From Rhodobiaceae bacterium (GTDB lineage: Bacteria; Pseudomonadota; Alphaproteobacteria; Rhizobiales; Tepidamorphaceae), in assembly GCA_020637855.1 (NCBI GenBank), contig JACKJR010000006.1, forward strand, positions 1-64,000: 64,000 bases of DNA, in the 5' to 3' direction. Positions 41,853-53,409 of this stretch are shown in pieces (within the stretch, counting starts at the first letter, position 1; every line of letters starts with the position of its first letter). Under the pieces are notes generated by a model. It saw only the letters and a program-made list of their open reading frames with translations. It did no database searches and was not told where the DNA came from. The translations under genes and the position numbers were made by a program.

Positions 41853-42638
41853 ATGAGCAGCGAAGCTATTCAGAGCAGGATGCATATCGAATCGGACGGC
41901 TTTGCCCGCGACATTGCCGTTGCCGACCGCGCTGGCAATGCGCCAGGTGTCTTCTGGATGTCCGGTTTCATGTCCGACATGGGCGGCACCAAGGCGAGTG
42001 AGGTCGATCAATGGTGCGCCGGACGCGGGCTTGCCTGCACGAGGTTCGATTATTCAGCCCACGGCGCTTCGTCCGGAACCATCGAGGACGGTTCGCTGAG
42101 CCGCTGGCTTGAGGAAAGTTTGACCGTCTTCCGCAAGACCGCCGATGGGCCACGCATCGTCATCGGCTCTTCCATGGGCGGGTTTCTGGCGACCCTGATG
42201 GCGAAGGCGCTCTGCGCCGAAGACTTAGCATGCCCGCTGATTGCCGGCATGATCCTGATCGCACCCGCCATCGATATGACCGAACGTCTCATGTGGGAGG
42301 AATTTTCCGATGAGATTCGCAAGAAAGTCATGGAGACCGGCGGCTGGTTTCGCCCCTCCCCCTATGACGATGGCGGCTACCGGATCACCAAACGGTTGAT
42401 CGAGGACGGACGCAAACATCTGCTGTTCGACGGTCCGTTGCTGACCTTCCCTTATCCCGTGGCGATCCTGCAGGGGCGGCTCGATGAAGATGTACCGCTC
42501 GATGTCGCGCTCGATCTCGTTGCGCTTTTGGACGCAGATGTCAGCCTGACCGTGGTGCCCGACGGCGATCACCGCCTGTCGCGCGAGCAGGATATCGAAC
42601 TGTTGCTCAAAACGATTGAGCGGATGGCTACTCAGTAG
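41853..42638 (+). CDS. Alpha/beta hydrolase
   Basis: 261 residues. The nucleophile elbow is GSSMGGFLA, with the acid in LQGRLDEDVPLD and the His in VPDGDHRLSRE, giving a Ser-Asp-His triad. The N-terminal half has FMSDMGGTKASEVDQWC, as in ABHD10-like enzymes. The substrate is unknown. The gene is convergent with the SDR-type gene and overlaps it by 11 bp. Confidence 0.82.
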   Translation: MSSEAIQSRMHIESDGFARDIAVADRAGNAPGVFWMSGFMSDMGGTKASEVDQWCAGRGLACTRFDYSAHGASSGTIEDGSLSRWLEESLTVFRKTADGPRIVIGSSMGGFLATLMAKALCAEDLACPLIAGMILIAPAIDMTERLMWEEFSDEIRKKVMETGGWFRPSPYDDGGYRITKRLIEDGRKHLLFDGPLLTFPYPVAILQGRLDEDVPLDVALDLVALLDADVSLTVVPDGDHRLSREQDIELLLKTIERMATQ

Positions 42639-43496
42639 CCTTGTCGGCTTCGACAAGTGCTCTGATACCTTCCCGATACGTTGGGTATTTTAGCCGGTAA
42701 GGCAGCATGCGCTGCGCCTTCTGGCCCGAGACGCGCTTGTTGTCCGAATAGAAGCTCCGCGCCATCGGCGTCATTTCGGTTTCCGCGAAATCAACCTCCG
42801 GTGGCGGCTCGATTCCCATCAGGTGTGCGGCAAATGCGATGACGTCCTGCGGCGGAGCGGGCTCGTTGTCGCAGATGTTGAAAATGCCGCTGCGCGGACG
42901 GGTGAGCCCGGCATGAACGGCGCGTACGATGTCGGCGACATGGATACGGTTGAACACCTGTCCCGGCTTGACGATGCGTTTCGAGGTACCGTTTTGGAGC
43001 TTTTCCAGCGGCCCGCGCCCCGGGCCATATATGCCGGGCAGCCGGAAGATCATGACGGGGATGTCATGCATCGCGCCAACCGCGATCCATTCGCTTTCGG
43101 CTTTTGCACGGGCGATGGCGCGGTCGCTTTGCGGGTTGATAGGCGTTTCCTCATCGACCCAGGCACCGTCATGATTTCCATAGACGCCGATGGTGGAGAG
43201 ATAGACCACCCCCTTCGGGCGCGCTGCCGCGATGTCATCTGCATGTTGAGCCAGTACAGGGTCGCCGTTTCTGTCCGGCGAAATGGAAATCAGCAGGCAG
43301 TCGCTTTGCTTCAGAAGCGCGGGTACGTCCGGTCCCGGCATAGTCCCATCAAAGACCACGGCCCCGATACCATCGGCGCGCAGTTTTTCGGCCTTGTCTT
43401 GCGAACGCACGGTGCCCGAAACATTGCCGCCGTTGAAGCGGACGAGCTTGGCAAGCGCCAGCGCGGAATACCCCAGCCCGAAACAGAAAAGCTTCG

Positions 43497-43500
<4 letters not shown>
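42628..43500 (-). CDS. NAD-dependent epimerase/dehydratase family protein
   Basis: 290 residues from ATG 43500. The Rossmann motif is atypical ([17 protein letters not shown]), as in YeeZ-like proteins, with GRGPLEKLQ and YLSTIGVYG. It starts by overlapping the queG stop by 4 bp, so it is translationally coupled to queG. The reaction is unknown. Confidence 0.78.
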
Positions 43501-44633
<1,133 letters not shown>

Positions 44634-44658
44634 CCGGCATCTTGTGCCCGTGCGGTTG

Positions 44659-45351
44659 TTAGAAATCGAGATCGACATAGCTTGGCGCGGGCCTGACCCC
44701 GGGCACCTGGTCAACGAGCAATGGCCGGAAAGACGGACGCGATTTGACCCGCGCGTACCAGTTCTTCACGTGCTCGAAATCCTCCCACGGCACGTCGCCG
44801 AGATAGTCGAGACACGACAGATGCGCAGCCGCCGCGAGGTCGGCATAGGACAGGGTCTCGCCGGCAAGCCAGTTCCGGCGCACCGCCAGATGGCTGATAT
44901 AGGCAAGATGGGTGCGCAGGTTCTTGGTGCCTGCAAGGATCAGCCGCGTATCCGGCGCACCGCCGCCGTGCTCGGGTTTCATGAAGCGTTTGTAGATTTT
45001 TTCCGCCACCAGATAGGTGGTGACCTCGCCGTTCATGTTGCTGTCAAACCAGTCCAGCAGCCGGCGTACCTCGGCGCGGTCGTAAGGATCGGCCGGCACC
45101 AGCCTGCGCGGCCCGAGACTTGCACCTTTTGTCTCGTCGAGAAACTCAAGGATCGGGCGTACACCGACGACTTTTCCGGCCTGCCCGACCAGCAGTACCG
45201 GAAGTGTATTGGCCGGATTGAGCTCGAGGAATTCCCGCCGGCGTTCCCAGGTGCGCTCCTCGATGAATTCCGCGCCGATGCCGTATTCGCCCATGGCGAT
45301 ACGGATGGTGCGCGAGAACGGGCAGAAGGGATGATGATGCAGCGTGAACAT
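44659..45351 (-). CDS. fzlA: FzlA-like GST-fold protein
   Basis: 230 residues with a thioredoxin-like N-terminal domain and an all-helical C-terminal domain of the GST fold. The N-terminal [13 protein letters not shown], the [20 protein letters not shown] stretch and the ending YVDLDF resemble FzlA of alphaproteobacteria, which binds FtsZ and promotes Z-ring constriction and division. I recognise it by memory of the family, so a general GST is still possible. The start codon sits 5 bp past the end of a MITE-like element, and there is no good Shine-Dalgarno sequence before it. Confidence 0.7.
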   Translation of the reverse strand: MFTLHHHPFCPFSRTIRIAMGEYGIGAEFIEERTWERRREFLELNPANTLPVLLVGQAGKVVGVRPILEFLDETKGASLGPRRLVPADPYDRAEVRRLLDWFDSNMNGEVTTYLVAEKIYKRFMKPEHGGGAPDTRLILAGTKNLRTHLAYISHLAVRRNWLAGETLSYADLAAAAHLSCLDYLGDVPWEDFEHVKNWYARVKSRPSFRPLLVDQVPGVRPAPSYVDLDF

Positions 45352-45356
45352 GGCTC

Positions 45357-45691
45357 AGGGTCAGAACCCATTAATCTGGTTGAAATGGCATGAGCCGATT
45401 TGTCCGGATATGAGGCGCGAAGCCGCGGGAAAGCGTCTGGTTTTCAAGGCTTCGCAACAGTGAGACCGGTTTATCGGGCTTTGCCCGACGAAACATCCGG
45501 TGAATGTTTTGCCGGTCGAACGCCCGGAGGGCCGCCGGGCAAAGCGGCCATATCCTGAAAGGACGCGCAAACGGCTTCGACCTGCCGTGTCGAAGCGCTC
45601 GACCGGGCCACCAGCCTGCTCTTCGCGCCTCTCCTTGCATCTCTTTGCCGTTTGTCGCGCCATTTCAATCATACTGATGGGCCCTGACCCT
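45357..45691. mobile_element. MITE-like element, copy A
   Basis: 335 bp bounded by imperfect inverted repeats: 45357-45388 and 45660-45691 (32 bases each, 26 matching). Read on the minus strand it shares with copy B a run of at least 20 identical bases (GTTGCGAAGCCTTGAAAACC), GGATATGGC, and GAAGAGC...CCCGG..GAGCGC, in the same order. A short open frame in the element is not convincing as a gene. The left terminus is 5 bp upstream of the fzlA start codon. No transposase or clear target duplication is visible. Confidence 0.7.
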
Positions 45692-45821
45692 GGAGGGTCG
45701 GGCCTCGTGAAGGTTTATTCAATGGCCGGCGCGAAGCTGATTTGCGCGGCGCGGCGCATCCGGTATAGAGCCGCGTCAACGGGTGAACAACCCGAATCGA
45801 TTGCGCAAAAAGGGGTGTTCG

Positions 45822-46628
45822 ATGGATTTGCTCAACCTGCTGGAGGCCGCGTTTCTCGGCCTGATCGAGGGATTGACCGAATTCATCCCCGTATCGTCCA
45901 CCGCGCATCTGTTGCTTTCCGGCCATTTTCTGGGCTTTGAAAGCACGGGAAAAACCTTCGAGGTGCTGATCCAGCTTGGCGCCGTTCTGGCAATCCTGTC
46001 GGTCTATTTCGCGCGGTTGTGGAACATCGCCATGGCGCTGCCGTCGAGCCCCTCGGCGCGCCGTTTCGTGCTTGGTGTCCTGCTGGCCTTCCTGCCGGCT
46101 GCCTTTGCCGGCGTGCTGCTTCATGGCTTCATCAAGAACGTGCTGTTCGAAACGCCGATGCTGATCTGCGCTACGCTGATTGTCGGCGGTATCCTGCTGC
46201 TGTGGATCGACCGGCAGCAGCTCGAAGTGCGCCATACCGAAGCAACCGCCTATCCGCTTTCGCTGTGCATCAAGATAGGACTGTGCCAGTGCCTGGCGCT
46301 GATTCCCGGCATGTCGCGGTCGGGCGCGACCATTGGCGGCGCCTTGCTGCTGGGCTGCGACAAGCGGTCCGCGGCGGAATTCTCGTTCTTCCTTGCCATG
46401 CCGACCATGGCCGGCGCCTTCGCCTACGATCTGATGAAGAACATCGACAGGTTGTCGATGGACGATGCCTCGCTGATCGCGGTCGGCTTCGTTACCGCCT
46501 TTATCTCAGGGGTGTTTGTTGTGCGTGGCCTGCTCAACTTCGTCACACGTCATGGCTTTGCGCCATTCGCATGGTGGCGAATCGTTGTCGGCAGCCTCGG
46601 TATCGCCGGCCTGCTGATCTTCGGCTGA
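45822..46628 (+). CDS. uppP: Undecaprenyl-diphosphatase
   Basis: 268 residues from ATG 45822. [16 protein letters not shown] near the N-terminus and [17 protein letters not shown] near the middle are the two BacA/UppP motifs with catalytic Glu, Ser and Arg; about eight membrane helices. It dephosphorylates C55-PP to recycle the carrier for cell wall and LPS sugars. The gene ends one base from the convergent NDUFA9-like gene. Confidence 0.95.
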   Translation: MDLLNLLEAAFLGLIEGLTEFIPVSSTAHLLLSGHFLGFESTGKTFEVLIQLGAVLAILSVYFARLWNIAMALPSSPSARRFVLGVLLAFLPAAFAGVLLHGFIKNVLFETPMLICATLIVGGILLLWIDRQQLEVRHTEATAYPLSLCIKIGLCQCLALIPGMSRSGATIGGALLLGCDKRSAAEFSFFLAMPTMAGAFAYDLMKNIDRLSMDDASLIAVGFVTAFISGVFVVRGLLNFVTRHGFAPFAWWRIVVGSLGIAGLLIFG

Positions 46629-46629
46629 C

Positions 46630-47604
46630 TCAGGCCGGGCGGATGTCGTATTCGCCGGTACGGCGGAACCGTTTCAGATAGCTCGGCAGGATCGCGGCCA
46701 TGCCATGCGGCGTGATGCCGAGGCCGGACAATGTCCGGTTGCCGCGCTCGGCTTCCGCGCTGACGACATTGTCGCTTTCAAGCAGTTTCACCTGATCGAC
46801 GGTCAGCAGCGGATTGGGCAGCAGGCCGAGAGCCGTACCCATGATGCGTGCCACTGTCCAGGGAACCGGAGCGAGAAAGCGCCGGCGTTCGATCACTTCG
46901 AGCATTTTCTGCATCAATGTCTCGAAGCTCGCAACGTCCGGCCCGCCGAGCTCGTAGGTCGCGCCGGGTTTCGCGTCGCCATCGACGGCGCGCGCCACGG
47001 CCTCCGCGACATCGCCCACATAGACAGGCTGGAATTTTGTCTGCCCGCCGCCGATCAGCGGCAGCACGGGGGAGAATCGCGCAAGCGAAGCAAAGCGGTT
47101 GAAGAATTCGTCCTCGGGTCCGAACACGACCGAAGGCCGGATGATGATGGCCTCGGGGAACGCAGCCTTGACGGCAGCCTCGCCGGCGGCCTTGGAACGC
47201 GCATAGTCTGACGCTGAATCGGTATCGGCGCCGATTGCCGACATCTGCACGAATGTCGTGGCGCCAGCGGCTTTGGCAGCCTTGGCGATGATACCGGGGG
47301 CCTGCCCTTGCACGACGTCGAAGCTTTGCCGGCCGCTTTCGTGCAGGATGCCGACGAGATTGATGACGACGTCTGATCCCGCAGCCGCTGCCTCGATCGA
47401 GTAGGGAACCCGTATGTTCGCCTGTATGGCTTGAATCTGTCCAACAGCGCCCAGTGGCTGAAGGTGTCCGGCAAGATCGGGGCGGCGCACGGCGACCCTT
47501 ATCCTGTAGCCGCGCTTTGCGAGCGCGCGCACCACATTGCGGCCGATAAAGCCGGAACCGCCGAAAATCGTGACGAGTTTGCCGGATGAGACCTGCGTGG
47601 ACAT
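46630..47604 (-). CDS. Complex I NDUFA9-family NAD(P)-binding protein
   Basis: 324 residues from ATG 47604 with AAAGGGG upstream. Rossmann motif VTIFGGSGFIGRNVVRAL, then SAIGADTDSASDYARSKAAGE with the Tyr-x3-Lys pair, as in NDUFA9/complex I-associated short-chain dehydrogenases. In alphaproteobacteria such proteins may attach to complex I or act as nucleoside-diphosphate-sugar epimerases. Role is not proven. Confidence 0.8.
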   Translation of the reverse strand: MSTQVSSGKLVTIFGGSGFIGRNVVRALAKRGYRIRVAVRRPDLAGHLQPLGAVGQIQAIQANIRVPYSIEAAAAGSDVVINLVGILHESGRQSFDVVQGQAPGIIAKAAKAAGATTFVQMSAIGADTDSASDYARSKAAGEAAVKAAFPEAIIIRPSVVFGPEDEFFNRFASLARFSPVLPLIGGGQTKFQPVYVGDVAEAVARAVDGDAKPGATYELGGPDVASFETLMQKMLEVIERRRFLAPVPWTVARIMGTALGLLPNPLLTVDQVKLLESDNVVSAEAERGNRTLSGLGITPHGMAAILPSYLKRFRRTGEYDIRPA

Positions 47605-47819
47605 TTTGCTCAGCACCCCTTTTTCCCTCAGCATCGCGCTGCCGATGAATTGCCGTGATTGTTGCTGTTATCGCGGCGCTTGCTGCGGTGATAGCGAACC
47701 ATCGCGGCAGTGTACAGGGTTTCGGCAGCCGATACGTGCGCGCTTCGATTGACAATCGCGACGCACGAAAGTATCGCTTCCCACCCGACACCGCCGGATG
47801 ATTGTTCGCCCGGCCTGAT

Positions 47820-47906
47820 GCCCAGGTGGCGGAATTGGTAGACGCGCTAGCTTCAGGTGCTAGTTTCCGTACGGAAGTGGAAGTTCGAGTCTTCTCCTGG
47901 GCACCA
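47820..47906 (+). tRNA. tRNA-Leu (anticodon CAG)
   Basis: 87 bases including encoded CCA. Acceptor GCCCAGG pairs with CCTGGGC, D-arm GCGGAATTGGTAGACGC, anticodon stem CTAGC/GCTAG with loop TTCAGGT giving anticodon CAG, a long class II variable arm (TTTCCGTACGGAAGT), and GTTCGAGTC in the T arm. Confidence 0.95.
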
Positions 47907-48391
47907 TTCCTTATATCTCACGCCGGTTCCCCGGACGATGTCCGGGTCGCGGCCCCGATGAGGGGGGCGCAAGAATGCGCGGCGCCCGGCCGGGCTTGCG
48001 AAACCTTTGGTTTCGTTTGGTGCCTCGAATATTCGTTACATACAGCCAGATCGCGGTTCGTGCCGTGCATGGATCAGGACGAACAGTCCTGATCCGGAGC
48101 GCGATTGTGCGACGGGCCAACCTTTTGGCCGCTCCCGCGAAGTACGTGAACGTAGTGACCTGTGCGTGAGCGAAACAAACATGCCGTAAATGCGACGGTT
48201 GTGCATGGTTGGCCGATGCCGCCCGAAACCCGGTGACCGGAACGGGCACCGCCGGTTTTCGGTTAGCGGCATCGCCCGGAAAACAAAAAGGTCCCGACAT
48301 CGTCCGAACCGATTTGCCGCGGCCTTTCAAATCGTATTAATGAGGTCTGACGTTGGTTTGCGGACTCTGATGCGCGAGGTTCGATCCCCAC
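47907..48391. other. Structured non-coding spacer after tRNA-Leu
   Basis: 485 bp without a convincing gene but with several perfect or near-perfect hairpins: 47930-47946 (7-bp stem), 47999-48015 (CGAAACC/GGTTTCG followed by TTT, a possible tRNA terminator), 48071-48095 (10-bp stem) and 48214-48274 (9-bp outer stem plus an 11-bp inner stem with one mismatch). Such a density suggests a small RNA or a cluster of palindromic repeats. Confidence 0.5.
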
Positions 48392-49006
48392 ATGGCCATT
48401 CACGTTCACAAGGGTGATTTGCCGGAAGGCCTTGCTTTCGGTGCTTCAATCGCCGTCGACACTGAAACGCTCGGTCTGCATCTCAACCGCGATCCCCTGT
48501 GCCTTGTGCAGATTTCCGCCGGCGACGGCGATGCCCATCTCGTGCAGCTCGACCGCGCCACCTATAACGCGCCGCGCCTGAAGGCTCTGCTCGGCGATCA
48601 GCAGACCGAGAAGATATTCCATTTCGCGCGCTTCGATCTGGCGATGCTGCGCAAGTGGCTCGGTATCGCCGCCATGCCGGTCTATTGCACCAAGATCGCC
48701 TCTCGCCTGACGCGCACTTATACCGACCGCCACGGGCTGAAGGACATCTGCCGCGAACTGATCGGCGTTGATCTGTCCAAGCAGCAGCAGAGTTCCGATT
48801 GGGGCGCTGCTGAACTTTCCGACGCGCAGAAGGAATATGCAGCCTCCGATGTGCTCTATCTGCATCGCCTCCAGGCGGTGCTGAGCGAGCGGCTGGAACG
48901 TGAAAACCGGATGCCGCTTGCCCGTGCCTGCTTCGCTTTCCTCCCCGTGCGGGCCGAACTGGATCTCGCAGGCTGGGCGGACGAGGATATCTTCGCCCAT
49001 TCCTGA
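48392..49006 (+). CDS. rnd: Ribonuclease D-type 3'-5' exonuclease
   Basis: 204 residues, the short form without HRDC domains. DEDDy motifs are visible: SIAVDTETLGLHL, FHFARFDLAMLRKWL, and YAASDVLYLHRLQ with the Tyr and Asp. It trims 3' ends of structured RNA. The gene heads the lptC-lptA-lptB-rpoN region in the same direction, as often in this order. The ribosome binding site is weak. Confidence 0.9.
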   Translation: MAIHVHKGDLPEGLAFGASIAVDTETLGLHLNRDPLCLVQISAGDGDAHLVQLDRATYNAPRLKALLGDQQTEKIFHFARFDLAMLRKWLGIAAMPVYCTKIASRLTRTYTDRHGLKDICRELIGVDLSKQQQSSDWGAAELSDAQKEYAASDVLYLHRLQAVLSERLERENRMPLARACFAFLPVRAELDLAGWADEDIFAHS

Positions 49007-49111
49007 TCGGGGCGTTGATGCCACCTTGTTGGCGGAATTCTGTGCTTGGTGAGTACGGTGCCGCGCTATAGTGATGCGGTAACGCGGCAAAGCGACGGGA
49101 ACTGATGGGGT

Positions 49112-49819
49112 ATGGACGCTTCTGGCACCATGCATCTGGATCGGCAGAGCCAGGCGGCGTTCGAGCGCCGCCGGCAGCAGGCGTTCGGCGCCGCGCGCCG
49201 GCACACCAAGCTGGTACGTATCCTGCGCGTTCTCCTGCCGGTTGTCTGCGTTGTGACGGTTGCGGCGTTGTCGTTCAGCGGATTTTCCTTCTCTGTGCCC
49301 GGGGGTCAGTTCGACGTCGAAAGCATTGGCGTCAATGGTTCGTCGGTGGTGATGGACAGCCCGAAGCTGAGCGGCTACCGCGCCGGTCAGGGCACATACC
49401 TGATCCAGGCAAAGAAGGCCGAACAGGACATAACCGTGAAGAATATTGTCAATCTCACCGGGCTTGACGGCAAGCTGACCCAGGAGGATGGGCGGTGGGC
49501 CTCGATCAACGCGGGATCGGGCCAGCTGGATACAGAAAGCCAGTCCCTGCTTCTCTCCGACCGCATTATCGTGCGCGCCGATGGCGGATACCGTGCGGTT
49601 CTCGACGATGCAGCGGTCAACATGCGTGCCGGCAGCGTGAGAACGGACAAGCCGGTCAAGGTCGACATGTTCAATGGCAGTCTCGCCGCCGAACGCATGA
49701 CGATCACTGAAAGCGGGCGCGCCATGGCCTTCGAGGGCGGCGTGAAACTGCGGGTGATCCTCGGCGTGCCGTCCGGGCCGCTTCCCGGCAACGACGCCCC
49801 CGCGCCTCAGGTCCAGTAG
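49112..49819 (+). CDS. lptC: LPS export protein LptC
   Basis: 235 residues: a basic N-terminus (FERRRQQAFGAARRHTK), one membrane anchor about 33-56, then a periplasmic beta-jellyroll. Length and position before lptA match alphaproteobacterial LptC, which links the LptB2FG complex to the LptA bridge. Sequence identity in this family is low, so context matters. Confidence 0.87.
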   Translation: MDASGTMHLDRQSQAAFERRRQQAFGAARRHTKLVRILRVLLPVVCVVTVAALSFSGFSFSVPGGQFDVESIGVNGSSVVMDSPKLSGYRAGQGTYLIQAKKAEQDITVKNIVNLTGLDGKLTQEDGRWASINAGSGQLDTESQSLLLSDRIIVRADGGYRAVLDDAAVNMRAGSVRTDKPVKVDMFNGSLAAERMTITESGRAMAFEGGVKLRVILGVPSGPLPGNDAPAPQVQ

Positions 49820-49840
49820 GCGCAGCATACGGATGATGCA

Positions 49841-50392
49841 ATGATCAGTATCTCACGCGCATCTGGGCTGGCCGTTCTTCTGCTGGCTCTCGGTCTTGGT
49901 CTGCCGGCCCGTGCGCAGACCTCCATGCAGACGAATCTGGACAGCCTTGGCATCGATGGCGGTCAGCCGGTGAAAATCGATGCGGATCGCTTCGAGGTCT
50001 TCGACGATCGCAAGCAGGCCATCTTCTCGGGCAATGTGATTCTCGAGCAGGGGCCGGTGCGGATGCAGACTCAGAAGCTGGTGGTCACCTACACTGGCGG
50101 CACGGATCAAAGGCAAGGCAACATCAAGCGCCTTGAAGCTTCCGGCAAGGTCATTGTCCGGTCAAAGGATCAGACGGCAACCGGCGAACGGGCGGTTTAC
50201 GAAGTGGGGACACGCGTGATCCGGCTGACCGGAAATGTCGTTTTGACCCAAGGAGAAAACGTGATTCGGGGAAGCAATCTCGTGGTTGATCTTGCGACTG
50301 GGACATCGAAATTGGTCTCCACGCAATCCGGTTCGGGGCGGGTGCAGGGCGTGTTCCAGCCCGGACGCATGCAAAATTCCGGCCAAAATTAG
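49841..50392 (+). CDS. lptA: LPS transport periplasmic protein LptA
   Basis: 183 residues. Signal peptide with cleavage near LPARAQ (about 20-26), then an OstA domain: VKIDADRFEVFDDRKQAIFSG and VRLTGNVVLTQGENVIRG-like repeats. It forms the periplasmic bridge for LPS. The gene is 21 bp after lptC. Confidence 0.9.
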   Translation: MISISRASGLAVLLLALGLGLPARAQTSMQTNLDSLGIDGGQPVKIDADRFEVFDDRKQAIFSGNVILEQGPVRMQTQKLVVTYTGGTDQRQGNIKRLEASGKVIVRSKDQTATGERAVYEVGTRVIRLTGNVVLTQGENVIRGSNLVVDLATGTSKLVSTQSGSGRVQGVFQPGRMQNSGQN

Positions 50393-50524
50393 CTTTGATC
50401 AGGTAAAAGCCTCGACTTTTTTCGTCAGTGGCGAAAGATTAGGCACAAGGATTCGCGGCGCCACGCGGTCCTTCGGCCGGCGCGTATTTGCCGGCATGGG
50501 GACTGGGGACATCGAGGAGCAGGT

Positions 50525-51643
50525 GTGCGGGAACAGTTGAACGCTTCGCGCGAAAAGGTCGCCCGTGCAGCGCGCACGGTTGCGGGCCGGCTGCAAGGCT
50601 TCAACATCGAGGCTGCGCTGACGGATACGATCGTCCGCTTGCGCGCGGCCCTGCCGAAACGTGGCGCCCGGCGCAGCAGGTTGCCGTATCACGTAGACGA
50701 TGGCGTGCGGGCGCCTTCACCGGCCAGCTCTGGCCAGAGGGCGGCCTCCGGAGCGGAGGCGGGCAGGCCCTGGCTGGATACGGCGTTCCTGAAAAGGTGG
50801 ATGTATTCGTTGCGTGCGCGGCTTCCCGCTTCGGCGGGTCGTCCGGCGCTATCGAAACGCCGGCCGGCATCCGCACTGCGGTCTGCGGAGGCATCCACGA
50901 CGCCGCAGACGGAAATGCGCGCGGAATGGCTGGCCGCGCACGGGCTGGAGAAATCCTTCGGCGGGCGCAAGGTGGTCAATGGCGTGACCTTGGGATTGAG
51001 GCGCGGCGAGGTGGTAGGCCTGCTGGGTCCCAACGGTGCCGGCAAGACGACGACCTTCTACATGATCACCGGGCTTATTGCCGCTGACGCAGGCGCGATC
51101 GAGCTCGATGGCTTCGACGTGACCCATCTGCCGATGTACCGCCGGGCCAGGCTTGGCGTCGGCTACCTGCCGCAGGAACCATCGATTTTCCGCGGCATGA
51201 CTGTTGAAGAAAATATCATGGCGGTGCTGGAACTCGTTGAGCCGAACAAGCAGCGCCGCGCCCTGCAACTTGATTCGCTGTTGCAGGAATTCTCCATCTC
51301 GCGGCTGCGCAAGTCGCCGGCCATCGCCCTTTCGGGCGGTGAGCGCCGGCGCGTCGAGATCGCCCGTGCTCTGGCTTCCCGGCCGGTGTTCATGCTGCTC
51401 GACGAGCCCTTCGCCGGCATCGATCCGATCGCCGTCAACGACATACGGACCCTCGTGCGCCATCTGACGCGGCGCGGCATCGGCGTTTTGATTACGGATC
51501 ATAATGTGCGCGAGACGCTCGGGCTTATCGATCGCGCCTACATCATTCATGACGGGAAAGTGCTGATGGAGGGCACGCCGCAGGCGGTGGTCGCCAACGA
51601 GGCCGTGCGGCAGCACTATCTCGGGGAAGATTTCACGCTATGA
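50525..51643 (+). CDS. lptB: LPS export ABC ATPase LptB with N-terminal extension
   Basis: 372 residues if started at GTG 50525 (GAGGAG just upstream). The ABC ATPase proper begins near residue 131 ([15 protein letters not shown]): Walker [11 protein letters not shown]-loop [10 protein letters not shown], signature [12 protein letters not shown], Walker [12 protein letters not shown], and [10 protein letters not shown]. LptB is usually 240-300 residues, so about 130 extra residues, basic and Ala/Arg/Pro-rich, precede it. ATG 50915 would give 242 residues. rpoN overlaps the stop by 4 bp. Confidence 0.9.
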   Translation: MREQLNASREKVARAARTVAGRLQGFNIEAALTDTIVRLRAALPKRGARRSRLPYHVDDGVRAPSPASSGQRAASGAEAGRPWLDTAFLKRWMYSLRARLPASAGRPALSKRRPASALRSAEASTTPQTEMRAEWLAAHGLEKSFGGRKVVNGVTLGLRRGEVVGLLGPNGAGKTTTFYMITGLIAADAGAIELDGFDVTHLPMYRRARLGVGYLPQEPSIFRGMTVEENIMAVLELVEPNKQRRALQLDSLLQEFSISRLRKSPAIALSGGERRRVEIARALASRPVFMLLDEPFAGIDPIAVNDIRTLVRHLTRRGIGVLITDHNVRETLGLIDRAYIIHDGKVLMEGTPQAVVANEAVRQHYLGEDFTL

Positions 51644-53196
51644 GCGCGCGCGGCGGCAATGGCGGGTTTGCACTTGGACCGCGGCTGGAGCTGCGCCAGA
51701 GCCAGTCGCTGGTGATGACGCCGCAGCTGATGCAGGCCATCAAGCTGCTGCAGCTCTCGAACATGGATCTGATGGCCTATGTCGAGGGCGAGCTCGAGCG
51801 CAACCCGCTGCTTGAGCGCGACAATGATGACGGCGATCCGCGCGAAGGTGCCGTTGAAACGAATAGCGATACCGACGGCGGTGATGAATCAGGCGAAGCT
51901 CCCGAAAATCTGCCCATGTCGGCATCCGGTGATCCAGGCGATCTCGTCTCGGCAAGTTCGGCCGACATTGCAACATTGACACCCTCTGTGGATGCCGATC
52001 TTGGCGAAGCCCTGGATGAAACCTCAACCTGGTCGGCTTCCGCCTCACAAGGCGGCGGCGGGGCATCGCTCGCTGCGGCGGACGACTACAATCTGGAAGA
52101 TTTCGTTGCTTCGCAGGTGACGCTTCACGACCACCTGATGAACCAGCTTGCGGAAACCCCGGTGAAACCTCTGCTGCACGCGGTATGCGAGCAGCTTATC
52201 GGCCATATTGACGAAAACGGCTATCTCGCCGTCGATCTGGAAGCCTTTGCCGGGCAGCTCGGGATCGGAGCGGACATGGCGCAGGCCGCGCTGAATACGA
52301 TCCAGGGATTTGAGCCAACCGGAGTGGCTGCGCGGAACCTTGCCGAATGCCTTGCGCTGCAGTTGCGCGAAAAGGACCGCTTCGATCCGGCCATGCAGGC
52401 GCTGGTGGAAAACCTGCCGCTGTTGGCGAAGCGCGATTTTCCAGCCCTGCGGCGCATATGCGGGGTTGATCAGGAAGACATCAACGACATGGTCGGTGAA
52501 ATCCGCGCGCTCGACCCCAAACCGGGAAGCGGATTTGACAGCGGACCTGTCCAGCCCGTCGTCCCGGATGTTTTCGTCCGCATGCATTCAGATGGCGGCT
52601 GGGCGATTGATTTGAACACCGACACGCTTCCGAAGGTGCTCGTCAATCGCGGCTATTATTCCTCCGTCATCGGCTCCGTTGACGCATCGCAGGACCGCAT
52701 GTGGCTCAACAACTGCCTTCAGGAGGCCAACTGGCTGGTCAAGAGCCTTGATCAGCGCGCCCGCACGGTGCTGAAGGTGGCGACCGAAATCGTGCGCCAG
52801 CAGGATGCGTTTCTGATCCACGGCATCACGCACCTGAAGCCGCTGAACTTGAAGCAGGTCGCCGATTCGATCTCGATGCATGAATCGACGATCAGCCGTG
52901 TGACAGCGAACAAATACATGGCCACGCCAAGAGGCTTGTATGAGTTGAAATTCTTTTTCCCGACGGCGATTTCGGCGACAGACGGCGGAGATGCCCATTC
53001 GGGTGAATCGGTGCGCCATCGCATTCGCGAGATGATCGCAGCAGAAGGCAAAGCCGTCCTTTCCGACGACCAGATCGTCAAGGCGCTGCAGGAGGACGGA
53101 GTGGACATTGCCCGGCGCACGGTAGCCAAGTATAGGGAATCATTGGGAATTCCATCATCGGTTCAACGCCGGCGGGAAAGCCGGGCGATGACTTGA
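51640..53196 (+). CDS. rpoN: RNA polymerase sigma-54 factor
   Basis: 518 residues. Region I is Gln/Leu-rich ([20 protein letters not shown]), region II is acidic (about 60-130), and region III ends with the RpoN box [17 protein letters not shown]. It directs polymerase to -24/-12 promoters and needs an enhancer-binding ATPase. It is coupled to lptB (ATGA) and precedes hpf-ptsN, the classic order. Confidence 0.97.
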   Translation: MSARGGNGGFALGPRLELRQSQSLVMTPQLMQAIKLLQLSNMDLMAYVEGELERNPLLERDNDDGDPREGAVETNSDTDGGDESGEAPENLPMSASGDPGDLVSASSADIATLTPSVDADLGEALDETSTWSASASQGGGGASLAAADDYNLEDFVASQVTLHDHLMNQLAETPVKPLLHAVCEQLIGHIDENGYLAVDLEAFAGQLGIGADMAQAALNTIQGFEPTGVAARNLAECLALQLREKDRFDPAMQALVENLPLLAKRDFPALRRICGVDQEDINDMVGEIRALDPKPGSGFDSGPVQPVVPDVFVRMHSDGGWAIDLNTDTLPKVLVNRGYYSSVIGSVDASQDRMWLNNCLQEANWLVKSLDQRARTVLKVATEIVRQQDAFLIHGITHLKPLNLKQVADSISMHESTISRVTANKYMATPRGLYELKFFFPTAISATDGGDAHSGESVRHRIREMIAAEGKAVLSDDQIVKALQEDGVDIARRTVAKYRESLGIPSSVQRRRESRAMT

Positions 53197-53409
53197 GATC
53201 AGCAATGCAAGCACGTCGCGGCAGATGAAACGAGGTCATTGACTTGTCATGCGGCCAACCTTAGGGTCCGCGCCTCATTGGGCACGCCATCGCGGGAAGG
53301 CCGTAGAGGTCTGTGGCAGGCGTGCCGGGGGCTGGCCGTGCGGGCATGCCGCGGGTTACTGTTCCGCTAGAAGAGCTGCACACCAATCAGACTTGGGTGA
53401 TTGTCAAAG

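Noticed and set aside
45361..45672. 103-codon minus-strand frame in element A as a gene
   Set aside because: It lies inside a repeat element with low-complexity composition and no family; similar peptides in copy B point to shared DNA, not protein.
47802..48092. Plus-strand frame over tRNA-Leu
   Set aside because: It overlaps a complete tRNA gene and its translation begins with tRNA-derived sequence.
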